A stretch of DNA of 53,538 bases from DAITPV01 sp050692555 (lineage in GTDB: Bacteria > Actinomycetota > UBA4738 > CALAEC01), in assembly GCA_050692555.1 (NCBI GenBank), contig JBOGVS010000023.1:1-53538 (forward strand), given 5' to 3'. The notes under the pieces are model-generated. The model was not told the origin of the DNA. It did no database searches and worked only from the letters and a program-made list of their open reading frames with translations. The translations under genes were made by a program, and so were the position numbers. Positions 1 through 8,242 of this stretch are shown one piece after another (position 1 is the stretch's first letter; each line of letters starts with the position of its first letter).

Positions 1-632
1 AACAGGTTGCCGTCGTGCTCGACGGCAACCGCCCAGGCGGCGTCCAGCACGGCCTCGGCCGCCCGGAACGCCGCCAGCTCGGTCGCTCCCAGCTCCCGCG
101 AGGTTCCGTCAACCGTCACGGTCCGGCTGCCCGAACCACCGGGACCGACCAGGTAGAAGCGAGCGGGCACCGGGGGATCCGCCGGCTGCGCGGCCGAGAC
201 CAACGTGATCCCGGAGTCCTGGAGGATCCGGGCCGCGGTGATCTCCGCAGCGTCGCAGGCTTCGGCGACCACCGCCACGGTGGGCGGCTCGTCCGGCGGA
301 TCGCTGGCGAACTCCCGAGCGGCCTCAGCGGCGTCCTCCGCCGAGCACCGACCGGGGAAGGAGTACACCTGGAGCCGGTGGCCGCGGAGGGTTTGCCGGG
401 CCTGGAGCGAGGCCCGAACCCCGAGAAGGCCCGGCTCGCCTGGAGGGAACAGGGCCCCCACCAGGACCGGCTCCCCGTGTTCGAAGGTGGCGCACCCGTA
501 CCGGTGGTCGGGGCACCCGGGCTCCGGCCGCGACTCCAGAACCGCCGCCACCGTGCTGGCTACCAGGCCGATGAGGAGCGCGGCGCCGAGCCACTTCAGG
601 GCCCGACGGGAGAGACCGGTGATGGGATCCAC
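1..632 (-). CDS. Periplasmic-binding-protein-like membrane-anchored protein (3' end outside window)
   Basis: An open frame runs from a GTG at 632 off the window edge (at least 210 codons, no stop). Residues about 11-32 form one hydrophobic N-terminal segment (ALKWLGAALLIGLVAS), likely a signal anchor. Next come a Cys-containing stretch (CPDHRYGCATF) and an alternating beta/alpha pattern: VLVGALFPP, then an alanine-rich helix (EDAAEAAREFASD), then TVAVVAEACDAAEITAARI and ITLVSAA. This pattern suggests a type I periplasmic-binding (branched-chain amino-acid-like) fold; that is inference from pattern, not a confirmed match. The start lies only 6 nt after the tRNA-Leu 3' end, so the gene may share the tRNA transcript, and no Shine-Dalgarno is possible outside the tRNA. 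The ligand is unknown. Confidence 0.6.
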   Translation of the reverse strand, partial: MDPITGLSRRALKWLGAALLIGLVASTVAAVLESRPEPGCPDHRYGCATFEHGEPVLVGALFPPGEPGLLGVRASLQARQTLRGHRLQVYSFPGRCSAEDAAEAAREFASDPPDEPPTVAVVAEACDAAEITAARILQDSGITLVSAAQPADPPVPARFYLVGPGGSGSRTVTVDGTSRELGATELAAFRAAEAVLDAAWAVAVEHDGNL

Positions 633-637
633 AGATG

Positions 638-722
638 TGCCGGGGACGGGATTCGAACCCGCAAGGGCTTGCGCCCAATGGATTTTGAATCCATCGCGTA
701 GGCCAAGTTCCGCCACCCCGGC
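638..722 (-). tRNA. tRNA-Leu (anticodon CAA)
   Basis: The minus strand folds as a class II tRNA of 85 nt. The acceptor is GCCGGGG paired with CCCCGGC, followed by discriminator A. The anticodon stem is ATGGA/TCCAT with loop TTCAAAA, giving anticodon CAA, which reads UUG leucine codons. There is a long variable arm and a T-arm GCGGG-TTCGAAT-CCCGT. The 3' CCA is not encoded. It lies between the homing-endonuclease gene and the truncated binding-protein gene. Confidence 0.95.
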
Positions 723-756
723 TTGCATAGAGTCTAGCCGCAACGAGCCAGGTTCC

Positions 757-1527
757 TCACTTCTTGGGGCCGATGAAGCGGTCTAGCGCAGCCACGCTCT
801 CCTTCTTAGACACGGAGATGATCCAACGGTTCGAACGACTCCAGGAGACACCAAGGAGATCGCAGCCCCAGCAGAACAAGCCACGGATGTCGTCGCTGCG
901 ATTGGAGAACTGGTAACCAGGATAGACGTACTTCCCTCTGATCCGGTCAGGTCGGCATCCATCCGAGTGGATCAATCCTCGCAGGAAGGGTCGCGGGTCC
1001 TTCTCGACAATCTCACGCTGCCAGGGCTCGAGCTTGATCGGGCGGAGATGTTTCCGACCCAACCCGTGCTGCGGGAAGACACAGGGCCAGTGCTTCCAAT
1101 ACGCAGAGACATGAACGCATCCGGGACGTTTGCGCGTCCCTGCCTTGCAGCCATCGGATCGAATGACGGACATCGCTCTGACGCATTCGGCGATGATCTC
1201 TTCGTAACGACGGTCCATGACAACCTCGAGCCGGTACACACCTCGGCGTATGTGGACAATGGTTCCGTCTCCCAGATACAGCCCGAGCAGATACGAGTAC
1301 GCGTCCGCCAATAGGGCGCGGCCGTGGCAGCGTGGACAGCGTGCTCCGAACGCAGGCCCGGTCGCGCCCTCACGGTTACGGAGCCAGGACAGAGGTTTGC
1401 GCCGCCATCGGGCGACTGAGGGAACCGAGACGCCTGTGGCGCGACTGATCTGACAGTTGTTGAGGCCCAACCCGATCAGGCTGCGGACCAGGTCGACCTC
1501 TTGCGGGTTCGCGTACCTGCGGGCCAT
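757..1527 (-). CDS. Freestanding HTH / LAGLIDADG-type homing endonuclease-like protein
   Basis: This 256-aa protein has an N-terminal helix-turn-helix (residues about 10-45, with NNCQISRATGVSVPSVARW), a short CPRC zinc-ribbon-like knuckle at 64-67, and two LAGLIDADG helices: YLLGLYLGDG at 79-88 and FLRGLIHSDG at 181-190. Each helix ends in the acidic residue expected to bind catalytic metal. It is not inside a host protein, so it is a standalone gene and not an intein. It sits between dnaE1 (52 bp away) and tRNA-Leu. Its codon use is visibly less GC-rich than its neighbours, which supports lateral acquisition. There is no clear ribosome-binding site before the ATG. Activity could be DNA cleavage or a domesticated regulatory role; the sequence does not decide. 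Confidence 0.82.
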   Translation of the reverse strand: MARRYANPQEVDLVRSLIGLGLNNCQISRATGVSVPSVARWRRKPLSWLRNREGATGPAFGARCPRCHGRALLADAYSYLLGLYLGDGTIVHIRRGVYRLEVVMDRRYEEIIAECVRAMSVIRSDGCKAGTRKRPGCVHVSAYWKHWPCVFPQHGLGRKHLRPIKLEPWQREIVEKDPRPFLRGLIHSDGCRPDRIRGKYVYPGYQFSNRSDDIRGLFCWGCDLLGVSWSRSNRWIISVSKKESVAALDRFIGPKK

Positions 1528-1579
1528 ATCGACGCACCGAGTATGGAGTGCGCCAGTGACATGAACGCGGCGAGAACCG

Positions 1580-4500
1580 CTACTTGGCTTCTGTCACGGA
1601 GAGGACCGCTGCGGTTCCCAGCAGCGTGCGGAGCTCGGCGACCAGGCCCGCGGAGGCGTCCACCCGATAGCCATCCGAGAGCCGGAGGGTCTTGGCGCCA
1701 CCGTCCGACTCCAGCCGGAGGACCACGGGTACCCGGCCCGGGTGGGCCGCCAGGGTCTCCTTCAACCGGTTCACCATCCCGTTGGTGCACTCCCCGGTGG
1801 GAACCGACAGCGTCAGCGGGTCTGACGGCGCGCGTGGAGTGTCACCGGCACCGTTGCCCTCCTCCTCAAGCTCCTTGATCTCCGAGGCAACCACCTGCAG
1901 CTCCCGACCTCGCAGGTCGATCCGGCCACGGACCAGGACGATCCGGTCCCCTACCAGCGTCCCGTTGGCCTGTTCGAACAACGACGGGAACACCACCACC
2001 GGAACGCCACCGGCAAGGTCCTCCAGCCGGAAGATCACGTAGGGCTCACCCTTGCGGCTGAACCGCCGGGCCAGGGTGGTGATGACCCCGCCGATCCGGA
2101 CCACGTCGCCGTCACCCAACGAGACCAGGTCCATGACCTCGTGGTCGGTATTGGCCACCAGCCGGTCCCGGACCGCCAGGAGCGGGTGGTCGGTGACCCA
2201 CTGCCCGAGCATCTGCTTCTCCTGGGCCAGCAGCGCGGCCTTCTCGAACTCCGGCCCCTGGAGCACCGCCTCGTCGATCTCGTGACCGGGTCCCCTTCCC
2301 CCGCCGAACAGCGAGAACTGGCCGGTGGCCTCCGCCCGGCGCTCCGCGAGGATGGGACCGGCCACCTTCTCGTACCCCTCCAGCAGCGCCAACCGCGCGT
2401 ATCCCAGGGCGTCGAACGCGCCCGCCAGGATCAGGCTCTCCAGCACCTTCTTGTGCAGGACGCCGGGATCGACCTTGCGGCAGAAGTCGGTGAACGACTC
2501 GAACGGACCCTTGGTCTGCCGGGCCTCGATGATCTGGGCCACGGCACCGGACCCCACGTTCCGCACGGCCGACAGGCCGTACCGGATGTCTTCTCCGGCC
2601 GGGGTGAACTCCTGACCCGACGCGTTCACGTCGGGGGGCAGGACCGTGATCCCCATGAGCCGGCAGGCGTTCAGATAGAAGGGCTTCTTGTCCTTGTCGT
2701 CCTTGACGCTGGTGAGCAAGGCCGCCATGTACGCCACCGGGTGGTGGGCCCGCAGGTATGCGGTCTGATAGGCGATCAACCCGTACCCGCAGGCGTGCGA
2801 GGCGTTGAAGCCGTAATCGGCGAACGGCATGATCAGGTTGAAGGTGTCGTCGGCGAGCTTTGCCGAATAGCCGCGAGCGGTGGCCCCCTCCACGAACTTC
2901 TCGCGATGCGGGATCAGCTCCTCGCGGATCTTCTTCCCCATCGCCTTCCGGAGCAGGTCGGCCTCGCCCATGGTGTACCCCGCCATCCGGACGGCGATCT
3001 CCATCACCTGCTCCTGGTAGACGATGATCCCGTACGTCCCCTCCAGCACCGGCTCCAGGTCCGGGTGGGCATAGGCGATCGGCTTCCGCCCGTGCTTCCG
3101 CTCCGCGTACTCGACGTGCATGTTCGCGGACAGCGGCCCGGGACGGAACAGGGCGACCAGGGCCATGAGGTCCTCGAACCGGTCCGGGGCCAGCTGCTGG
3201 ACGAGGGAGCGCATGCCGGGGCCCTCGAGCTGGAACACCCCCGTGGTGTCGCCCTTGCGGAGCATGGCGTACGCGGCCTCGTCGTCGAGGGGAAGGTGAT
3301 CGACGTCGAGGTCGGTCCCCTGCTCCCTGAGGATCCGGAGGGTGTCCTCGATCACCGAGAGATTCCGGAGCCCCAGGAAGTCCATCTTCAGGAGGCCCAG
3401 CTCCTCCACCCCGTGCATGTCGAACTGGGTGACGATCCGGCGAGACTCGTCCCGAGAGTCCTTGGACAGCTTGAGGGGCAGGTACTCGACCAGGGGCCGG
3501 TCCCCGATCACCACCCCGGCGGCGTGGACGGAATCCTCCCGCCGGAGCCCCTCGAGCTCCCGGGCGGTGTCCACGATCTCCCTGGCCTCGGGCTCCTTCT
3601 CGTAGGCCTCGGCCAGCTCACGTGAGAGCTCCAGGGCCTTGTCGATCCGGTACTCCCGGCCCAGGAGAGCCGGCGGGTACATCTTGCACAGCCGGTCACC
3701 GACTGAGGCCGGGAACCCCAGCACGCGGGCGGCGTCCCGGATCCCCTGCTTCCCCTTGATGGTCTGGAACGTGATGATCTGGGCCACGTGGTCGTGCCCG
3801 TACCGGTCGCCCACGTACCGGATCACCTCGTCCCGCCGGCGCTCGTCGAAGTCCATGTCGATGTCCGGCATGAGCTTCCGTTCGGGGTTCAGGAACCGTT
3901 CGAAGATCAAGCCGTACCGCAACGGGTCCAGGTCGGTGATCCCCAGGGAGTACGACACCACGGACCCGGCAGCCGAGCCCCGGCCGGGTCCCACCCGGAT
4001 CCCGTGGTCCCGGGCGAACCGGATGAGGTCCCACACGATCAGGAAGTACCCGGCGAAGCCCATCGAGCAGATGATCCGGAGCTCGTGCTCGAGCCGGTCA
4101 CGAACCTCCGGCGTCACCTCGCCGTACCGGCGGCCGGCCCCCTCCTCGGCCAGCTCCCGAAGATGGGTCTCCAGGTCCTTGCCTTCAGGCGGCTCAAAGC
4201 TGGGCACGTGCAGCGGCGCAGTGTGCTCCACCAGCGGCGCCTCGAGGGCCGGGATGGTGTCTACGGACTCCGCGATGGCCTGGGTGGCGTCACAGGCCTC
4301 CGGCAGCTCCCGGAACAGCTCGCGCATCTCAGCCGCCGACTTCACGTAGAACTCCTCCGTGTCGAACTTCAGCCGGTCCGTGTCGGCCAGTACCTTCCCC
4401 GGCTGCTGGATGCACAGCAGCACGTCGTGCGCCCGTGCCTGGGCCTTCTCCGTGTAGTGGGTGTCGTTGGTGGCCACCAGCGGGATGTCCAGGTCCCGGG

Positions 4501-5140
4501 CCATGGCGATGAGCTCGACGTTGACACGCCGCTGGTCGGCCAGCCCATGGTCCTGGAGCTCCACATAGAAGGAGTCGCGACCGAAGATGTCCCGGTAGGT
4601 GGCGGCGGCCTCGCGGGCCTTGCGGGTCTGACCCGCCAGCAGGTGGCGGCACACTTCCCCCGCCAGGCAGCCGGTGAACCCGACCAGCCCCTCGGAGCGC
4701 TCCGCCAGGAGGTCTTTGTCGATCCGGGGCCGATGGTAGAAGCCCTCGAGGTGGGCGTCGGTGACCAGCCGAAGGAGGTTTCGGTACCCGGTCTCGTTCC
4801 GGGCCAGGACGGTCAGGTGCCGGTAGTTCTCGTCGTTCTCGCCGGGGGTCCGGTCGAACCGGGACCGGGGCGCCACGTAAGCCTCGACCCCCAGGATCGG
4901 GGTGATCCCCCGGGCCCGGGCCGCCTTGTAGAACTCCAGGGTCCCGAACATGACTCCGTGGTCGGTGACCCCCACCGCCGGCATCCCCAGCCCGGCCACC
5001 TTCTCGAGCAGGGTGACCACCTGGGCTTCGGGGGGCGCCGTGAGGCGGGAGGCCCCGTCGAGCAGGGAGTACTCGGTGTGGGTGTGGAGATGGACGAAGT
5101 CGCCGTTGCCGCCCACCGAATCCAACCTAGACCCCGCCAC
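1580..5140 (-). CDS. dnaE: DNA polymerase III alpha subunit, replicative (DnaE1)
   Basis: This 1186-aa C-family polymerase is the replicative chain elongator. It has an N-terminal PHP domain with intact metal-ligand motifs (HLHTHTEYSLLDG at 17-29, TDHG at 59-62). The palm has GPGRGSAAGS near 383, catalytic PDIDMDFD near 425 and the third acidic motif KMDFLGL near 585. Helix-hairpin-helix and OB-fold regions (IGGVITTLARRFS near 1015) follow, then a short C-terminal tail. The length is normal for an actinobacterial DnaE1. It is transcribed divergently from the RecB-like nuclease gene. A second, error-prone paralogue (dnaE2) lies at 42.6-46.3 kb and differs in its PHP ligands and lacks this N-terminal extension. 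Confidence 0.97.
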   Translation of the reverse strand: MAGSRLDSVGGNGDFVHLHTHTEYSLLDGASRLTAPPEAQVVTLLEKVAGLGMPAVGVTDHGVMFGTLEFYKAARARGITPILGVEAYVAPRSRFDRTPGENDENYRHLTVLARNETGYRNLLRLVTDAHLEGFYHRPRIDKDLLAERSEGLVGFTGCLAGEVCRHLLAGQTRKAREAAATYRDIFGRDSFYVELQDHGLADQRRVNVELIAMARDLDIPLVATNDTHYTEKAQARAHDVLLCIQQPGKVLADTDRLKFDTEEFYVKSAAEMRELFRELPEACDATQAIAESVDTIPALEAPLVEHTAPLHVPSFEPPEGKDLETHLRELAEEGAGRRYGEVTPEVRDRLEHELRIICSMGFAGYFLIVWDLIRFARDHGIRVGPGRGSAAGSVVSYSLGITDLDPLRYGLIFERFLNPERKLMPDIDMDFDERRRDEVIRYVGDRYGHDHVAQIITFQTIKGKQGIRDAARVLGFPASVGDRLCKMYPPALLGREYRIDKALELSRELAEAYEKEPEAREIVDTARELEGLRREDSVHAAGVVIGDRPLVEYLPLKLSKDSRDESRRIVTQFDMHGVEELGLLKMDFLGLRNLSVIEDTLRILREQGTDLDVDHLPLDDEAAYAMLRKGDTTGVFQLEGPGMRSLVQQLAPDRFEDLMALVALFRPGPLSANMHVEYAERKHGRKPIAYAHPDLEPVLEGTYGIIVYQEQVMEIAVRMAGYTMGEADLLRKAMGKKIREELIPHREKFVEGATARGYSAKLADDTFNLIMPFADYGFNASHACGYGLIAYQTAYLRAHHPVAYMAALLTSVKDDKDKKPFYLNACRLMGITVLPPDVNASGQEFTPAGEDIRYGLSAVRNVGSGAVAQIIEARQTKGPFESFTDFCRKVDPGVLHKKVLESLILAGAFDALGYARLALLEGYEKVAGPILAERRAEATGQFSLFGGGRGPGHEIDEAVLQGPEFEKAALLAQEKQMLGQWVTDHPLLAVRDRLVANTDHEVMDLVSLGDGDVVRIGGVITTLARRFSRKGEPYVIFRLEDLAGGVPVVVFPSLFEQANGTLVGDRIVLVRGRIDLRGRELQVVASEIKELEEEGNGAGDTPRAPSDPLTLSVPTGECTNGMVNRLKETLAAHPGRVPVVLRLESDGGAKTLRLSDGYRVDASAGLVAELRTLLGTAAVLSVTEAK

Positions 5141-5179
5141 TGACCCTCTCTGTGGAAATCCTGTGGGAAAGTCACAGCC

Positions 5180-5209
5180 TTGTAATTCCCTGCCGCCGAA
5201 CTCTATACT
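5180..5209 (+). promoter_or_regulatory. Candidate promoter for the RecB-like nuclease gene
   Basis: TTGTAA (5180-5185) and TATACT (5204-5209) are separated by 18 bp, about 40 bp before the ATG. The match to sigma-70 consensus is good for such a GC-rich region. Confidence 0.6.
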
Positions 5210-5249
5210 GCCCCCCGAGCCCCATCAAGCGTCCCAGGTCAGAGGCCCC

Positions 5250-6218
5250 ATGAAGCTCTCGTTCTCGAGCATCAACACCTACGAGACCTGTCCGGCCAAG
5301 TTCCGGTTCCAGTATCAGGACCGCCTCCCCACCGGCCGTTCCCCGGCCCTGGCCTTCGGGGACTCCCTCCATCGGGCCCTGCACCGATTCCACGACCGTC
5401 CGGTCCCCGTGGCCCCCTCCGCGGAGGAGCTCCTGGAGTGGCTGGAGGACGTGTGGGTCTCCGAGGGCTACACGAACGGAGCCGAGGAGCGGCGGTACCG
5501 GGATCACGCCCGCCAGGTCCTGTCCCAGTATCACCGGGACAACGCGGCCCAGTACCGGATCCCGGCAGCTCTGGAGCACCGGTTCGAGATCGACGTCGAA
5601 GGGGTGACCCTGGCCGGGATCATCGACCGGATGGATCGTCTCCCCGAAGGCGGGTACGAGATCATCGACTACAAGACCAACCGCCGGCTCCCCACCCGGT
5701 CGATGGTCGACCGCGACCTCCAGCTGTCCATCTACCACCTGGCCGCCCGGGAGCTGTGGGGGATCGAGCCGGAGCGCCTGACCCTGTACTACCTGCTGGC
5801 CGGACAGCGGATGAGCACCACTCGCTCGGCGGCGGATCTTCAGGGGCTTCGGGGACGCGTGGGGCAGGTAGCGGGGCTTATCGAGGCCGGCCGGTTCGAG
5901 GCCCGGGAGAACGCCCTGTGCCGGTGGTGCGACTTCCAGCCGAGGTGCCCCCTGTTCCGCCACCGGTACGAGCGTGATCGGGCGCCCGCGCGGATAGGGG
6001 ACCTGGTCGACGAGTGGGTCCTCCTGGCTCGCCAGGAGACCGATCGGCAGCGGCGCATGGACGAACTCGGCTCCACGATCGCCGCATACGGGTTAGAGCA
6101 CGGGCTCCGCCGACTCTACGGCAACGATGGGGCGGTCGAGGTGGTGGAGGGCGAGGACGGTCATGGGGGGTCCGTGAAACCCTCGAGCTCTCTGAGCCTG
6201 GACCGATCGGGGAAGTAA
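5250..6218 (+). CDS. PD-(D/E)XK nuclease, RecB/Cas4-like with Fe-S cluster ligands
   Basis: This is a 322-aa protein. The ATG at 5250 is chosen because homology-like sequence (MKLSFSSINTYETCPAKF) begins there; an upstream open extension overlaps dnaE1. The nuclease core shows an aspartate in GIIDRMDRL followed by EIIDYKT, the D-(E/D)XK signature. A Cys at about 13 and a C-terminal cluster (CRWCDFQPRC, near 225-235) form the four-cysteine iron-sulphur staple seen in AddB/Cas4-type nucleases. Proteins like this act in DNA end processing. It is not beside addA/addB or cas genes here, so its partner is unknown. The last 30 residues are low-complexity. Confidence 0.88.
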   Translation: MKLSFSSINTYETCPAKFRFQYQDRLPTGRSPALAFGDSLHRALHRFHDRPVPVAPSAEELLEWLEDVWVSEGYTNGAEERRYRDHARQVLSQYHRDNAAQYRIPAALEHRFEIDVEGVTLAGIIDRMDRLPEGGYEIIDYKTNRRLPTRSMVDRDLQLSIYHLAARELWGIEPERLTLYYLLAGQRMSTTRSAADLQGLRGRVGQVAGLIEAGRFEARENALCRWCDFQPRCPLFRHRYERDRAPARIGDLVDEWVLLARQETDRQRRMDELGSTIAAYGLEHGLRRLYGNDGAVEVVEGEDGHGGSVKPSSSLSLDRSGK

Positions 6219-6223
6219 GGAGA

Positions 6224-6248
6224 CGGGGGGCGGGAAACCCGCCCCCCG
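6224..6248. terminator. Strong GC hairpin between convergent genes
   Basis: A perfect 11-bp inverted repeat (CGGGGGGCGGG, loop AAA, CCCGCCCCCCG) separates the nuclease gene (+) from the secreted repeat protein gene (-). There is no T-tract on either strand, so it would be a non-canonical terminator serving both directions. Confidence 0.6.
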
Positions 6249-6264
6249 CTCGTCGGCCCCGCTC

Positions 6265-6858
6265 CTACGGTCCGCCGGCGAGGCCGGGCTTGGCCTCCTC
6301 CGCGGTCTGCTGGCCGAACGCCTCACCGCCCGACTCGGCCTCCTCCGAGATGGTCTCGCCGAAAGCCTCGCCGCCAGCCTGAGCCTCCTCGGCCGTTTGC
6401 TGGCCGAACGCCGAGGCCTCCTGGCCGCGGCCCTCGTCCCCCGGGCCACCGGGGTTGCCGGGCGGCCTCGCCGCCCCGTCCGGCTCCCCGTCACCGGCAT
6501 GCGGTGGACGCGGCTTCGGTCCGCACGCGGCCTGGGGGTCGAACTCGCCGGTGGACTCGTCGTGGAGCGGGGCCTGCTCCCCCACGCACCCCGTCCACGC
6601 CTGCATGGCTTCGACGAACGCTCGGGCCCTGGCTCGATTGGCCTCGGCGGTCGCCATTCCGGCCTGCGCGGGTGCGGGCACCCCGTCTGCAGCCTCCGCC
6701 TCCTCCGGGGGCACGGTCTCCGGGATCCCGGGGGGCGGGACACTCTCGGGTGGCCCCGAAAGCGGCGCACGGTCGACCGACCGCGAGAACGCCGCGGACG
6801 CGATCCCCGCCGTCACCAGGAACGCTCCGGCAACCACCCCGATCACCCACCGCCTCAT
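6265..6858 (-). CDS. Secreted repeat-containing protein of unknown function
   Basis: This protein is about 197 aa, starting at ATG 6858 (an in-frame GTG lies just before it at 6861). An N-terminal signal peptide or anchor (WVIGVVAGAFLVTAGIASAAF) is followed by a proline/glutamate-rich stretch with PESVPPPGIPETVPPEE. A central helical part has two cysteines (WTGCVGEQ, AACGPKP). The C-terminus has three 15-residue repeats built on AFGQQTAEEA. Its start overlaps the stop of the membrane partner gene (GTGATGA arrangement), so it is the third member of the sigma-factor operon. I do not recognise a family. The context suggests an envelope protein tied to the sigma/anti-sigma pair. Confidence 0.7.
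   Translation of the reverse strand: MRRWVIGVVAGAFLVTAGIASAAFSRSVDRAPLSGPPESVPPPGIPETVPPEEAEAADGVPAPAQAGMATAEANRARARAFVEAMQAWTGCVGEQAPLHDESTGEFDPQAACGPKPRPPHAGDGEPDGAARPPGNPGGPGDEGRGQEASAFGQQTAEEAQAGGEAFGETISEEAESGGEAFGQQTAEEAKPGLAGGP
6293..6427. repeat. Three tandem 45-bp coding repeats
   Basis: Three 45-bp units (6293-6337, 6338-6382, 6383-6427) each begin GCCTCCTC and encode variants of AFGQQTAEEA plus a Gly/Ala linker. Units 1 and 3 are the most similar; unit 2 encodes AFGETISEEA. They lie at the C-terminal end of the secreted protein gene. Confidence 0.8.
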
Positions 6859-7688
6859 CACTCATCACCTCCTGGTCGTGGCCCGCCGGCCTCGTCGGGC
6901 AGCTCGGGAACGGTGTCCGGAGGCGGGAGGCTCTCACCGGACCCACGTGCTCCCGATCCGCCCCCGCCTGATCCCCCGCTTCCGGAGCCACCACCTGATC
7001 CACCATCAGACCCTCCGCCGCCGGATCCTCCGCCTCCCCTGGAGCCATGGTCGGAACCTCCGCCTCCGGACCCACCGCCGGCGCCTCCCGAATCCGTCGA
7101 TCCTCCGCCGCCGGAGCCTCCTCCCGCCCCGGCCGGCACGTCCGAACCTCCGAGCTGCCCCGGTACGTCGCCAGGGACGGTGTCTGGAGGGGCGCCTGGA
7201 CCGGGGGCCGGAGGGCCTCCCCGGTCCGCAGGCCCGTCTCCTCCAGATGAAGTCGTCCCGGAAGGAGCCTCGCCGGGACCACGGCCGTCGGTGCCCGGAG
7301 GGTCGGCCCGCGGAAGGTCGATCCCCACCACTGCGGCGATGCGGGCCACCGCTTCCTGGACCGGTTGCGGCAGGACCCCGGCCGCAGCGAGACCCCCCGA
7401 CAGCACTAGCACGGCCGCCAGCCCGACGGCCACCACCCGCACTCGAGCACGGCGCCGGGGGCGGGCCACCGCTCGCTCCATTTCGGTGATCAGGCCTTGT
7501 CGGCGCGCGGTGGCGACATCGGACGACAGGCGAGCCCCGAACACCGTCCTCAGCGCATCGACGGCGGCCATCGCCGCCCGCACATCCTCCTCATCAGTCC
7601 TCCCCGGCATGCCACACAGGACGGCCTCCGTCCGCGACGGTGTCAGCAGATCGTCCATCTCACCGAAGCCATCGGGAGCGCCGCCCAT
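6858..7688 (-). CDS. Putative anti-sigma-type membrane protein with Gly/Ser-rich extracytoplasmic tail
   Basis: This 276-aa protein starts at the ATG at 7688, which overlaps the sigma factor stop (TGATG). An open extension upstream lies inside the sigma gene and is rejected. The cytoplasmic part (about 1-100) contains helices and no HxxxCxxC zinc anti-sigma motif. One membrane segment follows (VVAVGLAAVLVLSGGLAAAG, about 106-126). The rest (about 145-276) is low-complexity Gly/Ser/Pro sequence with PPDTVP twice. The topology and coupling to an ECF sigma factor suggest a regulator of that sigma, or a sensor across the membrane; this is inference. The low-complexity tail could span the cell wall. 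Confidence 0.7.
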   Translation of the reverse strand: MGGAPDGFGEMDDLLTPSRTEAVLCGMPGRTDEEDVRAAMAAVDALRTVFGARLSSDVATARRQGLITEMERAVARPRRRARVRVVAVGLAAVLVLSGGLAAAGVLPQPVQEAVARIAAVVGIDLPRADPPGTDGRGPGEAPSGTTSSGGDGPADRGGPPAPGPGAPPDTVPGDVPGQLGGSDVPAGAGGGSGGGGSTDSGGAGGGSGGGGSDHGSRGGGGSGGGGSDGGSGGGSGSGGSGGGGSGARGSGESLPPPDTVPELPDEAGGPRPGGDE

Positions 7689-8242
7689 CAGGTAACGGCC
7701 TCCCGGGGCGCCAACCGGGCCAGGCGGGACAGGCCGCGCTGCTGAAGCATCTTCACCGCGGGCTGCGTCTTCCTTAGGATCTCCGCGACCTCGGCTACCG
7801 AAAAGCCCACCAGGACCCGGAGCAGGACCACCGCCCGCTGGTCGTCGGTCAGCCGAGACACGGCGTCCACGACCCACGCCGCCTCAAGCCGGGCCATCGC
7901 CTCCCCCTCCGCATCTCCGACCTCCCCGAGCCCGCCCAGCACGTCCGGCGCCGTGGCCTGCTCTCTCCGCCGGGCCGGACGACGCCGCTCGTCCACCAGG
8001 CGGTGATGCGCGATCGTAAAGATCCAGGACCGGAAGGCAGGCTCCTGACCACGGAAACGGCGCAATCCACGGATCATCGCCAGGAAGACCTCCGAGGCCA
8101 GGTCCTCCGGTTCCGCGGCCCGATGGGCGCGCAGATAACCGACGACCCCCGGGGCCAGGTCGTCGTACAGGGTCTCCAGGGCGGCCGGGTCGCCCCGCCG
8201 CGCGGCCCGGAGGACCACCGGAAACCGGTCTCCCAACGTCAC
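7688..8242 (-). CDS. ECF-family RNA polymerase sigma factor
   Basis: This protein is about 184 aa. Sigma region 2 (ALETLYDDLAPGVVGYLR, EPEDLASEVFLAMIRGL, FRSWIFTIAHHRLVDERRR) binds core polymerase and the -10 element. Region 4 (LTDDQRAVVLLRVLVGFSVAEVAEIL) is the -35 HTH. The GTG at 8242 gives MTLGDRFPVVLRAARRGD, the usual ECF N-terminus; the frame stays open about 135 codons further upstream but that part lacks coding character. Its stop overlaps the start of the membrane partner gene, so the two are translationally coupled, as is typical for sigma/anti-sigma pairs. Confidence in the exact start is moderate. Confidence 0.85.
   Translation of the reverse strand: MTLGDRFPVVLRAARRGDPAALETLYDDLAPGVVGYLRAHRAAEPEDLASEVFLAMIRGLRRFRGQEPAFRSWIFTIAHHRLVDERRRPARRREQATAPDVLGGLGEVGDAEGEAMARLEAAWVVDAVSRLTDDQRAVVLLRVLVGFSVAEVAEILRKTQPAVKMLQQRGLSRLARLAPREAVT

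Noticed and set aside
757..1527. HEN gene as part of a tRNA intron or a dnaE intein
   Set aside because: The tRNA-Leu is uninterrupted and complete, and dnaE1 is contiguous; the gene is freestanding.
2141..3625. 494-codon open frame on the plus strand inside dnaE1
   Set aside because: It is antisense to the polymerase core, with a composition typical of codon-position shadows.
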